64,000 bases of DNA from Pogonophryne albipinna (lineage: Eukaryota; Chordata; Actinopteri; Perciformes; Artedidraconidae). Below, piece after piece: positions 31,612-45,800 of the stretch. The stretch lies in contig CM053263.1 of the NCBI GenBank assembly GCA_028583405.1, positions 3,944,715 to 4,008,714 of the forward strand. Direction: 5' to 3'. The notes beneath the pieces were generated by a model. That model did no database searches. It had not been told where the DNA came from and saw nothing but the letters and a program-made list of their open reading frames with translations. The first letter of the stretch is position 1, and every line of letters starts with the position of its first letter. The position numbers and the translations under genes are program-made.

Positions 31612-34569
31612 CTGGCTTACAATTTGTAATGTGATTATAAATCTGTGGATATAATTGTGTTATAATTTATGAGTTTATTACCAATTTCTTAATATATGTC
31701 CATCAGTGCCAATATCCAAGTCATTCACCAGCAAGTAAGTATTTACATGGTCATAATGACATGTAAACGAATTAGACATGATATATTCACACGTACATTT
31801 TTGAGCAGTTGATGGGTCCTTTTTCTATTGGTTGATAAATCCCCCTTAAACTGTAGTTATAGGTAAGTGAAATTAAATAAATACATATTTAACACCTGAA
31901 CTGTTGACAGCCTGAATCCCATTAAGTTCAGTCAGATTGAAATCTACTTGAAATATTGCTTGTGGCATTCTGAGCTGCGTCCTTTCCTGTCCAATATGTT
32001 TATTGGCGGTACCTGGCTGCCTCGAACACCTTTATAATTCATTATGTCATGATTAAGCTTGCCAGAAAATATTAAAGTCTCAATTACTTGAATAGCTTTC
32101 CCTGCAGAATAAAAATTATCACAGAGTAACATTCCCCAGGCTGTAGACACACTTGTCGAAGAATCAGGTCAGGTATTCAATTATTTGGTTTTATCATTTT
32201 CTGATCAAATCCTTCATTATTCCCAAAAAGGTTTAAGATTATCTATAAAATGTATCTCGATAAATCCCTTAGAGCAAAGAGTGGTATTTAAGATTGTATC
32301 CAAATCCTCCATTGTGCAATTCATCATACTTTACAGACTACAAAGACACACGGAAAACAGGTATAAACTGGTTTGCCTTTAGATATCGAGTTATATTTAC
32401 TTCCTCCTTCGAACTAACCCTTTAAAAAGTCTCAGATTCTGATTGGGGAAACAGATCTGACAGTGGAGTTTTTCTTCTTTGAGGACAAAGAAATACATTT
32501 AGTATAGTTGTACTGATCCGTCTGACTTTTACACACAGCAGTGACCTTGAAGATATCTATGTGTTGCCAATAAAAACCACCTTAATTTGCTCACCTCAGC
32601 TCATATCGATTGTAACCTGACTTACAAATACTTCTGCAAGCAAATCTATCTTAAAATGATTCCCCTGTATTCTCAATAAACTTCATCTGGTCAAAAAAAG
32701 TCTAGCTTTAAACAAAAATGAATAAAAATGCGAGTGTAATTTAAGAATTGGAGTGTGAAAAACTGAGCCATTGCTTATTTGTTGCTTGTTTTTTTTTTCT
32801 GGGTCTACTTGTTATGCACTGATTCCATTTCCCTGCCACTAGTCCTTAAAATACAAAGCCCTCATGCAGCCACACAATCTCTAATGTCATCAGCGCGCTG
32901 TGAATCCCTGCCAAACATCACAAATAGACAGCAATGAGGCAGGAAAACACTTGATAACCCATGTTTATTTTCTAATTCATTATTTGACTCTCAACACGAC
33001 TCAACTCTAATTTCAATTTCCTGAAGAACACCAATTTCCCTGTGAAGCAATGAACTCTATTAAGATATCGCTGTGAGAGCCATTTTTTCTCCCCGAGACA
33101 TCCGTCATGGAAAACAAAATCCTGGGAAGCAGTGGCTATTGATGCAAATTATGCCTGAATTCCAATCTCACATAACCAGGAAGAATCACAAAAACAGATC
33201 AACATCATTAGCCCATAATAGTATACAGGGAGTAGAATAAATCCAGTCAAAACTTGAATGAATGTTTCCCAGCTGTACCCATGTTGTGAACTCATACATG
33301 CGTGTGATGCCTTTTTACAAAGAAAACTGTTGCTCTCCATAAACTGAAAATAGTGGTTGCCATGAAGCAATTCTAAAAATGGTAAGGTGCAGAATGAAAG
33401 GCAATAGTCTTTTTATCAATAGGTATATACTGGAAGCAATGAGCGAGTGTAAAATCCAAACTGCCTATAAGATGTACTTGGTCATGGTTGGAATGGCGTA
33501 TAAGAAGAGTCTTAAAAGAGAGGGTTCAGGGAAAGTGTCAGCCTTGCATTTCATATTATTAAACTGAATCCACAGTCCCCTCCTTCCCTGCTTTATTCCT
33601 CCACTCTCACCGGTCTCTTTTGCCATTATGCAAACTCACTCTTTGATCTCAAACAGCGAAGGTGGCTTTATCTTAGAAACAACAGAGAGACAGACGATCA
33701 GAGATTTTGTAGACCTCAGAGAAATACGGATAAGAATAGCAAGATAGAAGAAGAGAGAAAAGGAGGGGAGGGGGGGAATACAGTGGGAAAGAAACAGATA
33801 TACACCTGGCTCAAAACACCATTCACATTGAGCTTTTTCACCAAGGGCTACATCATTATCAGAATATTACATTTGTAACATACTCAGTACGCCATTTGAG
33901 GAGGGCTGAGGTGTGAGGTCATCCACCTTGTTCTAGCAAAACGACCAAAATGTAAGACCCTTGTTAACCTGCCATCCCCCCTCTCCCAACCCCTGAGTAG
34001 GAGATAGATAGAGGCAGAGGGGTTGTTAGGTTGAATATGTTAGTCTGGTCTGCCTGATGGCCTGACCCTTCATCTGACCGGGGCTTGAGCCATTTGGAAT
34101 CCATGTTGTATTAAATAGAGAAGATTGAGATTCCTTTTTTTGTGGCTTGTTGCCTATGCTATTGGAATGAAAAGCTGAGACAGGAAAGTGGGAAAGAGAT
34201 CAAACGGGAGCAGATTGGATCCTGAGCAGCTGAGGTGAGGTCTCAGCCTCTTGTAGAGTTGGCGCCTGCTCTAACAGGTCATTTTGACTTCCTTTGTTTC
34301 TTGTGGGCAGGGAGGAGTGCTAAGTTTAAGCATTTTCAATTAAAACGGCAGACTAACGCAGCTGAGGACTAGTCTATGAGAGAATTGACAGTAAAGTTTG
34401 GGCCAGAAAACCAAAATAATGACCTAAAAAATGGTAAATGCTCCATGAAGATAATGGGAAATGCAGAAAAAGTACCCAAGCTATATGGCTATTGAATAAT
34501 TAAACCTTCACTAATTATATAATTGGATCCCCTTTACCTTTCCAATTAATTCAATCTGCTGATGTGTGG
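31612..34569. other. Unannotated host DNA
   Basis: No gene or repeat was recognised. About 32880-33150 is complex, non-repetitive and AT-rich with TGTTTATTT and TAATTCATTA, and is a candidate conserved non-coding element. Confidence 0.4.
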
Positions 34570-34574
34570 CGTTC

Positions 34575-35039
34575 TGTTAGGAACCGTGACTCACTGATAT
34601 GAGGACTCAATTGCACAACCCGGAGACGAAAAGGTTTGAAGAAAAATAAACTTTAATGGATCAAAAACAAAGAAACACTCTTTACAGAGGGAGTCACAAA
34701 AACAGAGGCAGTCACAAAACAAAACGCTCTCATGGAGGATATCACAAAAGGTACTTGGTCTCTCTATAGCTGCTTGGATCTGACTTCTTGGCATGACGAA
34801 CAAGACGAACTGACAACAGACAAGGGGAGACAGGACAATATATACAAGAGGTAAGTGGGAACAGGTGGAAACAATCAGGGGCGGGGCAGACACTGACGAT
34901 GGCGGGAAACAAGAACCAAGGAAGTAAAGGCACCTGGAATGAGACAAGGAGTACAAAATAAAACAGGAAGTGAAACAAACAAAACAAACATGAACGTGAC
35001 AAATACATAACAAACTAACATAATTGACGGGACACAACA
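34575..35039 (-). mobile_element. Solo LTR (465 bp), Gypsy-type likely
   Basis: The segment runs TGTTAGGAACC...GGGACACAACA, so both strands start TGTT and end ACA, as LTRs do. Flanks are CGTTC (34570-34574) and CGTTT (35040-35044), a 5-bp duplication with one mismatch. Orientation is set by a TATA-like TGTATATATTG followed downstream by ATTAAA, both on the minus strand. No internal retroelement sequence or second LTR is in the window, so this is a solo LTR left by recombination. Gypsy is inferred from the 5-bp duplication only. Confidence 0.65.
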
Positions 35040-35044
35040 CGTTT

Positions 35045-38000
35045 TCATTTCACAATAAAAGCCTAACGATAACTTTCTACCAGGGAGCATTTCACGAGGA
35101 GAATAAAATAAAAATACCAATATATACGATATCTCTATGTAGCAGACATTGGGGACATTTTAACAGTGGAAACACTCCAAGGTAAAAGTATGGAGAAGAC
35201 AAAGGAAAGAATTGTGATCAAAAACCTTCTTATACTAAAATACATCAGTAAACTAATCGTACCTACTTATTAAGGTGTTTAACTGTTATGATGACACTTA
35301 CATCAGGGTTTGTAGTTATTTGGGATGCCTATGGTTTTCTTGTTGCCAGGCTGCTAGCAGTAGCCATGTTGCTAAAGAAGTTACAGATCGATCTTGTGGT
35401 TGAAATGAAAACAAACAGACCTATAATATGTTATAAAGGTCTCCATTGTGCAGTTTGTTTGCAGTGTGTTATTGGTAGCTCTGAGGGAAACAGAAAGAGA
35501 TCCGACAGCAGCACCAACTATAAAACCACTTGGAAATGCTAGGGGGGAAAGTTATCCATTTCTTCTTTAATGCAATCAAAACCTAATTGAATGGAATCTG
35601 ACTGAAATTGAATTGAACTGACAAACACAGAGAGACTTAGAGAAAAAGAGATAGATAGAGAAACTAAAGGCTAAGGATTTTTCAAAGCAGAGGACAGCCA
35701 GATTGCCCTTGCAGTAGGACCACCTTATCAATTTGATTAGAGTGTGAAAGGACACTTAAGATCTCAATTGCCGGCACATTAGTAGTCTACTCAGCCCCCC
35801 GCCGTAGAATTCAATGGCTAATGTTTGGGGTGGTGGGGGAGTTTAAAAGAATATTTGATTTCACTTAGATATGCCTCGCATGTGAAATCAAATAGCGATT
35901 AGATAATGTGAGAGCTAAATATGAAAGGGCCTGTTCCATTTGAAACATTGATTTGCATTTCAAATGTGTTTTCCAAGCAAGAAAAACAACAGTAAGCTAT
36001 ACAATATATGTAAAAAGAAATCAAAATGCAAGACAAACATTACAATATTTCTACATAGATAACACTTTTAAGAGCCATTTGTTTGGATGTATGAGATAAA
36101 GTTAGATTTTTTTCCCTCTGCTTGGTCAAAGAGTGCAGCAGTAAGCAAAAATAAATAATAATTCAGTCTGCAAAAAATAATTCTGAGAGGATGAAGGGGC
36201 TGAGCAGATTTCCTATTAGAACTACTTTGTGTTCAGCTTGAAAGCAAAGCAGAGAAGAGAGGAGAAGAGAAGAGGGTGGGTGTCTAAAGGCAGGTTTTCT
36301 TTTATCCTTTGTTGTTGTTCTGTGTGTCTGGTTTGATCATGCAACTTTTCAGACGAAGACAATCCTATTTGGGAGAGCTGGTTGACAGTAAGCTTTTAGT
36401 GGGACAAAGATTTGGACCAGCACATTGTTTACCGAGGCAGCGAGTGAAAATCAAAGCTAAAATGTAAAAAGACGTCATAAAGTGCTTCTCCCTTTTGAAG
36501 ACAGTCAGTACACCTTTCAATGAACAAATAAATCATGGTCAAATGTCCTTTCTTTGTGAGCTCTCTCGATGTATACACAAAGAATCACCGGCTCCACACT
36601 GAGTCGTATACCGCAGTGCCTCTATATTCTGTAACTCACTCATCCGCTAAAGATCCTCCGGCAGTCACAACCTCATTAAACCCCTACCTCTCTGACGTGA
36701 CTAAGGAACTGTCTTAAGTCAGTGAAGATTGGATTTGATCCGTTCACTTTCCCGTAAATACGTTAATTCAAGGCCCGTGGATTGCTTCGGCTGTGGTGCT
36801 CATCACCTTCAATTCTTTAGCCCTGGATCCAATTTTCAGGGAACTTATTGGTGAAGCAAAATAGCAAGTGGGGCTTTTGACTGCAGATCTACCGGTTAAA
36901 AGGTGCGGCGGTCGCTTGATGGGGGTATTAAAACCCCAAATGCACCGCACACAAAAGCTTTCAGACAGAAGAAAAAGAACATTTCTGGAACAGTTGCTGA
37001 AGAAGTTTGGGAGTTTGATTAAAATAACTAATATTGGCTTTCAGTTTTTTCAAAAACACACACCCCATAGTTTCACGGTGAGATTAATCTGAACTCACAA
37101 AGCAGCTTATCCAGTCGATGACTCAGATCACCAAGGGAACATAGGAAATCTCCTTTATTACATTTATTTCTTCTCCTTGCATATTCTCTCTGTAGACTCT
37201 CTCCGCAGGTCTTCTTCAACAATTGCTCTTGTCTCGGCTGCATTTTACCTCTTTTCATTACTACCTGGCCACACACCCCCACCTCTTCTCCCTCCGTCTC
37301 ACGCTATCAAGCTCACATTCTTTCTCCTCATCTAAGTTACTGATTGGTAAGCTTTCAGAGAGGGGTGCAGAGCCTATACAGCAATCACAGATAGGATGAA
37401 AGGAAGCACTGAAGGGCTTGGAAAACACACACATTCCGACCAATATAAATATATAAATGCACGTATAGACACAGCCACTTGAGCTAATATGCTGATGGCT
37501 AGCCTGGGGCAAGGGTGACCGGTTTAAGCATTTACAGCTCTCAGTTTTTATTGGTGTTTGTGATGACCTGCGCAGTTTGTGTTCAGAGAGTCGAACATCT
37601 CATCACCTCGGCCATTGCGGAGGAAACCACCAAGGACAGAGAGGCCGACGAGCACGGAGGAAGGTGTTTAAAAGAAGGATGTATGGAGAAATATACACAT
37701 ATATACTGATGATGTGCCACTGGAGGTCTTTTACCAAGATAGGGGACACATATTCACACGAAAAAAAGCAATAAAGGAAAGGAAGGCAGAGTTGAAAGGA
37801 GCAAGAGTATGAGGTAATTTAACTGAAACGTCCCCGCAGGACAGAGGGAGGCGCAATGTGGGTTTAAAGTTTGTATGTTTATGTTTTTATCCGTGTTTAT
37901 GTGCGCCCCTTGGCATTTCTGAATGTATGCACCCTTTTGCCTGTGTGTGGTGCAAATGTGGGCCGTAGTTATGTAAGGCGCTAATTGTCATGCAGGGTGC

Positions 38001-41000
38001 AGACACTGAGCACAGACAGTCCAGGCCCACAGCGATGAATGTTAAAATAATGAAAAATTACGTATCCACAGATCCCTTGGAGAGCATGTTAACATCAAAA
38101 CACTTTCTGCTCATTTTCATGTATATATGCATTCACATCTATATACTTTTAGGTGTCTGATCTGGTCTTAACTTGTTTGTTTGTATGTGTCATTGCCTAC
38201 ATGTTTGTGGGTTGTACATCATATAGAAAAGCATAGCACTCGGACATTTGAATTAATAAGAACGTGCCTGAACTACAAACGATTTCACGTGGTTCAAAGG
38301 AATATTTATGGGCTCTGAATCAAATTAGTCAGATGCTCAACTGGCTAAAATCCAACAAATGTATGGCTCGTGTTGCTCTAAAAAAAAAGAAGATGTAACC
38401 GTGCGTAGGTTGTTCTACGATTAAATGGATGAAGTAACTCAGTTGAAATCTTAAGGTTTTGAAAGCTTTTGGAATTTGAGTTCCTAATCGGTTCCTGTCA
38501 TGATATCAGAGAATAAATTAAGAATTGAGAGATTCAAATATGGATGGAAATACTTCAAAGAGCATAAAGAATCAGATTGAGCATTAGTCGGAAAGAAATG
38601 TAATACATTTTGCATGAGAAGTTTCTTAAGCAATTTGCAGCATGTGTTAACTAAGACTTGGAAGACCCACCACAATGATGGGAATTCATGTGCCTCACTT
38701 TATTTTGTCTGCCCTCCGTTGAGCTCTTGCAATCCAATTATTTAGAGGAACAAGGTTGTCTTGTCATGCTCCGGAGTAATCCTTTGAATCTTTTAATTTG
38801 TTTCACACTGCCTGCTACTTTCTTTAACCCTGCGCAACATGGTGGTAGCCCAAGTCCTTAAAGTTAAATGAACAAAACTAAAACATTTAATATGTTTCTT
38901 AATACGTGCCGATGTATTCAAAGTAATTCTACACCTTAGTAATGTGCGAGTAGAGTGGCTATGGTGACTCCAGCTGCTGCCCCTTTGCCCTCTTTGTCTG
39001 AAGTCTCCTATGGACCACCAATCCATAATTACTGTTATTATCTCTATTATTAGCATGTTTTTGTTGTTGTTTTTCCTGCTGCTGCCATCTTATATTTACA
39101 ATTGTGAGAAACCCTGCTAAGCTGGGATCCAACAAGTGATGCTATCTTTCTTTACAGTTTAGTAAAATGTTGCTTTTTATTCCCCACTTTCCTGCTTTGG
39201 GCACTTTGAACATTACATAAGTAGCATTGTAGTTGGTTTAAATGTTTGTCATACGAGTATTTCATTCTTACCTGGATGTATGTGTCATTAATCAGCGCTG
39301 CTCCTGACACAGAACAGGGTCTGAAATGAAGTTAAAAAAAACAATATCTGAAATCTATGTAGAAGGCTTTTGAATCAGGAACACAGAAAGTAGAAATATG
39401 AGAAAATACCATATAGCATTCATCACTGACAATATTTTAACAGAAAAAACCACGGTGGCTGGTGACCTGATATGTTAACATTACACAGGAATTGTTATCC
39501 TGACAGGTGCTCATTTCAATCCCATCAGTACATTACATGAGGACATTCTGGCTAAAACATGTTTTTCTGTAATATCAGTCACATAATCCAGAATGTAACA
39601 TTGCTGCTGAACATCTCCCACAGTCAGCTGCATTGTTTATGTGTTTTTCCTGCCTCCAGAAAACCATTAACCTCTTAAACTTTTGTGGCGCTGTTAATGA
39701 ACTGTATAAAACAACTCCTTGACATTGTGACATGACATCATCTGTTATTTAAAAAGTTGAAGAATGTTTTCCGTCTCTTGTTCTGTGTCTGCAACTCACC
39801 AGGGCTTGGGTCTTGAACGGGCCAATAAGATGGCAGCGTGGTGTAAAATGAGAGCCCTGTAGAAGAGAGGAGAAACAAGGTGATTGTTGCTTCATTGGGG
39901 CAATTACTCATGCCCAAGGCTCTCTGGCACTGGAGGGGCTCTCTTTAAAAATGCAGGCAGCATTAGGAGTGGAGATGGCCGCTGAGGAACGACTGGACTC
40001 CTCATTGGCCACCCAGCTGGTTTGATCCGATTAATTTGCCTTCGGTACCCTGCATGTCTACATCCCATTACATGAACAGCCATCTCATGGGGTTCACACG
40101 GTTCCTGTTGTTAAGTCTGAGGGAAAATGTAACAAGTCAGCAGAGATCAGCAAGTCATGGCTGGAAGTTTCACGCCAGAAAAAGAAAGAAAAATGATTTG
40201 TGTGTCTTCCTCTGGCAGCATGTAGGAATCAGATGACTTCTGTGTCACATTCACAAATGCCATTCTTTTGTGTCTCCTTGTCACCAGTGTTCAATTCATT
40301 CAAAAGGTGAGACAGCATTCACTCAAAGTCAATCGCAGCGCATTGGCTCATAACCGCTCCTTTTCTATAACCACACAATTACAATATTTATGAGAACTCC
40401 TGCTGATGGAAAGAGTATTTCACTGTCCCCCCCCCCCCTCCCCTTGCTCTCTATCTCCCCTTTTCTTTTGTGGTCCTCATTCTTTTCTGTGGGCTTATTT
40501 TAATGAAAAGTGTGTTGGTGAATCGCTCGGGCATTCGGCTGATTTGTAATTTCTACAACACGCTGACGTGAATAACTATGAGCTGGCCCTAAAGACACTG
40601 ACAGTGGGTAGAATAAATACATTAGAAAACACAGGAGAATAAGGGGCAGAATCCCTTCTCCCGTTGCCCCACTTTGCCCCTGAGCCTCTAACATAAATTG
40701 TGTAAAAAGCATTGAAAAATGAAATGTTCATTACAATGAGATAGTGAGAGAAAAGCATGAGAAAAAGACTGCATTCTAAAGAGGAGTGAACACAAGGGAG
40801 CGAAAATGTTCCCATCAGGGAGAATATCTTCTAATACACCTCTGCCGGGGGAAGATTATTGATAGCGAGTGCATGATTGTGGGTGGGGGGAAGGCATTAC
40901 AAATACTCCTACCACCCCCTGCTTCTGCTGCACCGCCTCTCCTTCATTCCATTAAAGCTCGCTGCTATAATATGCATCAGAATTGCTACTAAGTAACGGC

Positions 41001-41911
41001 TCGTTCCTGTGCTACAGCAGGCGAGTGAAATCTCAATCATTTGCACTTGAGGGTTGTGTCCTGGTGAGAGATGACTTATTCATGACACAGTATTCGCACC
41101 GGGGGAAGATTATCTACCCATGGGGCCCAGCCTCCTACCAAGGGCATTCTAAAGAAACGTTTGTGCACGGGTCTGTCTGGAGAGCAAATTGGCAGTGTGG
41201 GAATAATAACATGATTGCAACACTAAGAAGATACAAACGCAGTATCACCTCTGTGACTACTGTTATGTGACACATTAATCGCACTTAGTTCCATTCACCT
41301 GGAACCCCAGGTGTAAAACAAATCCTGATTAGATTATATGTCATCCTGTTGGAATATAAAACCTCTGCATCCTGAGGCAGCACAAGTATCACACCTACAC
41401 TCAAGTGAGAGGCTTCCTAGGAAAATCCAATGAACCCCACACCCTATAACACATGCACACACACTCATAGACATCCTTCATCATCATGACACATTGATTG
41501 CCATTTTGTTTTGTATGTATATCCGTATCTGGGGTAATCCCAACCGAGCCAGGGCAGAGAACTCTGGGTAATGGTGGCACCTGCTCCTGGGACAGCAACC
41601 ATTTCATGGCTGGTCACTCTGGCCTCTCCAAGCACTGTGGTGTGATCGATCCACACTCTCTTCCTGCCTCCCCCTGCTCCCCCCCCTCTCTCCCAGGACA
41701 CTGCGCCGGCCCACGCAGTGATGCATTTGATTGCACAGCACCTCACCAGGGCCACCTCATCAAAAGCCTGATCCAGTCAGAGCTTTGTGGGGAATAAGTT
41801 TGGTGGAGCTATCTCTAGTGGAAACCTGTGGATAGGATGAACTCTGCTTAAAACTTTATAAACTAACGAGAAGAACATTCTCACAAAACACAAAATGTGG
41901 TGTCATACTAT
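35045..41911. other. Unannotated host DNA
   Basis: About 6.9 kb without a recognised gene or transposon. It holds a stem-loop and POU-octamer pair (35852-35958), a C12 run (40427-40438), and complex sequence at 39880-40080 and 40500-41130. GGGGGAAGATTAT occurs twice (about 40847 and 41100). Open frames here are short and unconvincing. Confidence 0.4.
35852..35958. promoter_or_regulatory. Candidate regulatory patch: 13-bp stem-loop and POU octamer
   Basis: TATTTGATTTCAC (35852-35864) is repeated as a perfect inverted copy at 35882-35894 around a 17-nt loop that itself contains ATGC...GCAT. Sixty bases on is ATTTGCAT (35951-35958), the POU octamer, inside a near-palindromic ACATTGATTTGCATTTCAAATGT-like site. 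The inverted repeat is seen directly; a regulatory role is inference. Confidence 0.25.
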
Positions 41912-41919
41912 CAGGGCAC

Positions 41920-42378
41920 AAGAGATGGGAGAAGTACTCTTGTACTTCAGTAAAAGTAGAAGTACCAGAGTGTAGGAATACTCTGTTACAAGTAAAAGTC
42001 CTGCATTCAAAATGTTACTCAGGTAAAAGTAAAACAAATTATGAGCATTACAATATACTTAAAGTACCAAAAGTAACAGTACTCATTATGCAGATTGGTC
42101 CATTTCAGAATAATATGTTTATGTATTAAAGGTGAAACAAATTTCAATAACCTTATTTACAGCAGGGTATCTTGTTAATTTAATCCAGGTGTAACTAAAG
42201 TTTGATTTAATAGTTGATCCTATCACTAATCTATATCTGTAACTAAAGGTGTTAAATAAATGTAGTGGGGTATAAGTACAAAGTAGCAAAAAATTGAAAT
42301 ACTAGTAAGGTACAAGTCCGTCAAAATTGTACTTGGGTAGAGTACTGTTTAAATGTACTTAGTTACTTTGCACCACTG
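41920..42378 (-). mobile_element. Tol2-like hAT MITE (459 bp)
   Basis: In reverse complement it begins CAGTGGTGCAAAGTAACTAA; the other end is AAGAGATGGGAGAAGTACTC, whose first base would be C in an intact hAT end. The interior is dominated by GTAAAAGTA/AGTACTT steps as in the element at 29722. Flanks are CAGGGCAC (41912-41919) and CAGGGCGG (42379-42386), 6 of 8 identical, suggesting a somewhat older insertion. No coding capacity. Confidence 0.75.
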
Positions 42379-42386
42379 CAGGGCGG

Positions 42387-42833
42387 TAGCCGGTATAAAA
42401 TATGTACAGCATATAACAGAGACAGTTTGAAACAAAATGGGCACAAGTGGAATGCTACCTGAATAATCTTACGGACATGTTTAATTGATTAGCTTCATCC
42501 TCAGTCTACATTGTATCCAAGCTATAATACAACAATTCCATTTCAACAGTTGAGTTTCCGAGCAACAGCAGCACTCCGGATCATGTTACTACGGTCCGGC
42601 CGGCCGTTCTACAGCACTCAGTGTCCTTCAGTTAGCCGTGTCATTGCTTCAGACTGCTCATTAAATGATTCAGTGGGCTGTCCGAGCTCTTTACTTAAAC
42701 TTCTCACAGTGTTGGCCTTTATTATTGATGACACACTGAGTGCAGGATACTCAAATATGCAAGATTTGCAAACTTCTGTCAAAAGGAACACTCTTCTGTC
42801 CCAGTGACCGCACCGTCATCTGCCAGTGTCATG
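42387..42833. other. Unannotated host DNA
   Basis: Nothing recognised between the MITE and the L2 tail. The open frame 42511-42807 has no family resemblance. Confidence 0.4.
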
Positions 42834-45800
42834 ACATTACATTACATTTAGCTGACGCTTTTATCCAAAGCGACTTACAATAAGTGCGTTCGACCAACAA
42901 AATAGAAACTTGAAGAAAACAGAATCATATAAGTACATCAGGCTTCATAGAGCAAAAACATTTCAAGTGCTACTCAACTGGCTTTAGATAAGCCAGCTCT
43001 TTATTAGTATATAAGTGCTTTGTTAATAGTTCTATCGCTCGAAGTGGAGTCGAAAGAGATGAGTTTTCAGTCTGCGCCGGAAGGTGTGTAAGCTATCTGC
43101 TGTCCTGATGTCAATGGGGAGCTCATTCCACCATTTTGGAGCCAGGATAGCAAACCCACGTGTTTTTGCTGATGGGAACTTGGGTCCCCCTCGCAGCGAG
43201 GGTGCAGCGAGCCGTTTGGTTGATGCAGAGCGGAGTGCACGTGCTGGGGAGTACGGTTTAACCATGTCCTGGATGTAGGAAGGGCCAGATCCATTCGCAG
43301 CATGGTACGCAAGTACCATTGTCTTGAAGTGGATTCTTGCAGTTACTGGAAGCCAGTGAAGGCAGCGGAGGAGCGGCGTGGTGTGGGAGAATTTAGGAAG
43401 GTTGAAGACCAGACGAGCCGCTGCATTCTGGATGAGCTGCAGAGGTCGGATGGCACATGCAGGTAGACCAGCCAGGAGGGAGTTGCAGTAGTCTAGGCGT
43501 GAGATGACGAGAGCCTGGACCAGAATCTGCGTCGCTTTCTGGGTCAGCTGGGGACGCATCCTCCTGATGTTGTAAAGCGTGTATCTGCAGCAACGGGTTG
43601 TAGCAGCGATGTTTGCAGTGAAGGACAGGTTGTTATCTAGGGTCACACCCAGATTCCTTGCATTCTGAGTCAGGGAAACAACAGAGGTGCCGATGTTGAT
43701 TATTAGGTCAAGAGTGGGACAATCTTTTCCCGGAGGGAAAAGCAGTTCAGTCTTGTCAAGGTTGAGCTTGAGGTGATGAGCAGACATCCACTGAGAGATG
43801 TCAGCCATACAAGCAGAGATGCGTGCGACGACCTGGGTCTCTGAGCGGGGAAAGGACAGAATTAATTGGGTGTCATCAGCGTAGCAGTGGTATGAAAAAC
43901 CATGCGGGCTAATGACTGATCCGAGCGAGTTTGTGTACAAGGAGAAGAGGAGGGGACCAAGAACAGAGCCCTGAGGGACCCCTGTAGTTAATTGACAAGG
44001 GTCGGACTCGGACCCTCTCCAAGTAACCCTGTAGGTGCGGTCTTTGAGGTATGAGGTGAGGAGGGAAAGTGCAGAGCCTGAAACTCCAAGTTCTTGGAGA
44101 GTGCGAAGGAGGATCTGATGATTCACCGTGTCGAATGCAGCAGACAGGTCCAGCAGGATGATGACAGAGGAGAGGGAGGCTGCTTTAGCAGTGTGCAGTT
44201 CCTCAGTGACAGCAAGGAGGGCAGTTTCTGTGGAGTGACCTGCCTTGAAACCAGACTGGTGCGGATCCAGAAGGTTGTTCTGATGGAGATAACAGGAGAG
44301 TTGTTTAAAGACAGCGCGTTCAAGTGTTTTAGACAGGAACGGGAGGAGAGAGACAGGCCTGTAGTTTATAACATCAGACGGGTTGAGAGTGGGTTTCTTT
44401 AGGAGAGGGTTTACTCTTGCCTCCTTGAGACTGTTTGGAAAGTGACCAGAAGTTAGAGAAGTGTTGATGAAATGGGTGAGAAACGGTAGAATATCAGGAG
44501 CGATAGTCTGAAGGAGGTTTGAAGGGATAGGGTCCAGAGGACAGGTGGTAGGGCGGGCAGAGGTAATGAGGGTAAGAACCTCACTTGGAGAGAGAGGGGA
44601 AAAGGAGGTCAGTGTGTGGGTGAAAGGAGGGTCTGGTGACCCAGCGGTGAGTAGAGGTGAGTCAGAAAAAGAAGAGCGAATATCATTAACCTTTTTTTCA
44701 AAGTGGTTAACAAAGTCGCTTGACAGAAGGGAGGAGGGGGAAGGGGCTTTTCGGGGGTCCAGGAGGGAGGAGAAGATGGAAAATAGTTTTTTGGGATTGG
44801 AATAGGAAGATTGGATCTTATCTTGAAAGAAAGTGCTTTTTGCCTGTGAGATGGAAGCAGAGAAAGAGGAGAGGAGAGCCTGATAGGTTAGGAGGTCGTC
44901 ACGGTGTTTGGATTTCCACCATTTCCGCTCTGCTGCCCGAAGGACGGTTCTATTAGCACGCAGTGCATCATTTAGCCAGGGAGCAGGAGGGGACTGACGA
45001 GCCTGCCGAGATGTGAGAGGACAGAGAGAGTCCAGAGAGGATGAGAGAGTAGAGAGGAGAGTTTCTGCAGCAGAGTTTGGAGGCAGGAGTTGGAACGAGT
45101 CAGAGGAAGGGAGGGCTGAGAGCACCGATGAGGCAAAGGTAGAGGGGGAGAGGGAACGAAGGTTACGGCGGACAGGTGCAGGATGAGAAGAGATTAGTTT
45201 GTTATGTTTGGAAAGTGGTAGAGAGAATGAAATGAAGAAGTGATCGGATGTGTGGAGCGGGTTTACAGAGAGGTTAGAAGTAGTGCAGTTCCTTGAGAAT
45301 ATGAGATCAAGGACATTGCCAGCTTTATGAGTTGGTGGGGACGGAGACAGTGAGAAAGCAAAGGCGGTTAACAGAGATGTTAGTTCGTCTATCTTCCCTG
45401 TCTGGAGGTTGAAGTCTCCGAGAAGTACAGCGGGAGGGCCAGTTTCAGGGATGTGTGAGAGGAGATGATCTAATTCCTCCAAGAAGTCCCCCAAGGCGCC
45501 TGGTGGACGGTAGAGAACAACAATGGTTAATTGTATAGGATGGGTTACTGTGACGGCATGGAATTCAAAGGTGGAAGGAGTGAAGTTAGGTAGCTTGAAG
45601 AGGGAAAAGCTCCATTTGGGAGAGAGCAGGAGACCAGTGCCACCTCCTCTGCCAGTGGGTCTGGGTGTATGGGAGAAGGAATATGCTGTGGAGAGAGCTG
45701 CTGGGGTGGATGTGTTGGATGGAGTAATCCACGTCTCAGTGAGAGCAAGGAAATCCAGAGACTGCAGGGAAGCGTAGCCAGAGATGAAGTCAGCCTTAGG

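Noticed and set aside
41465..41797. Overlapping open frames on both strands
   Set aside because: Frames open on both strands at once without a family resemblance are best explained by GC-rich composition.
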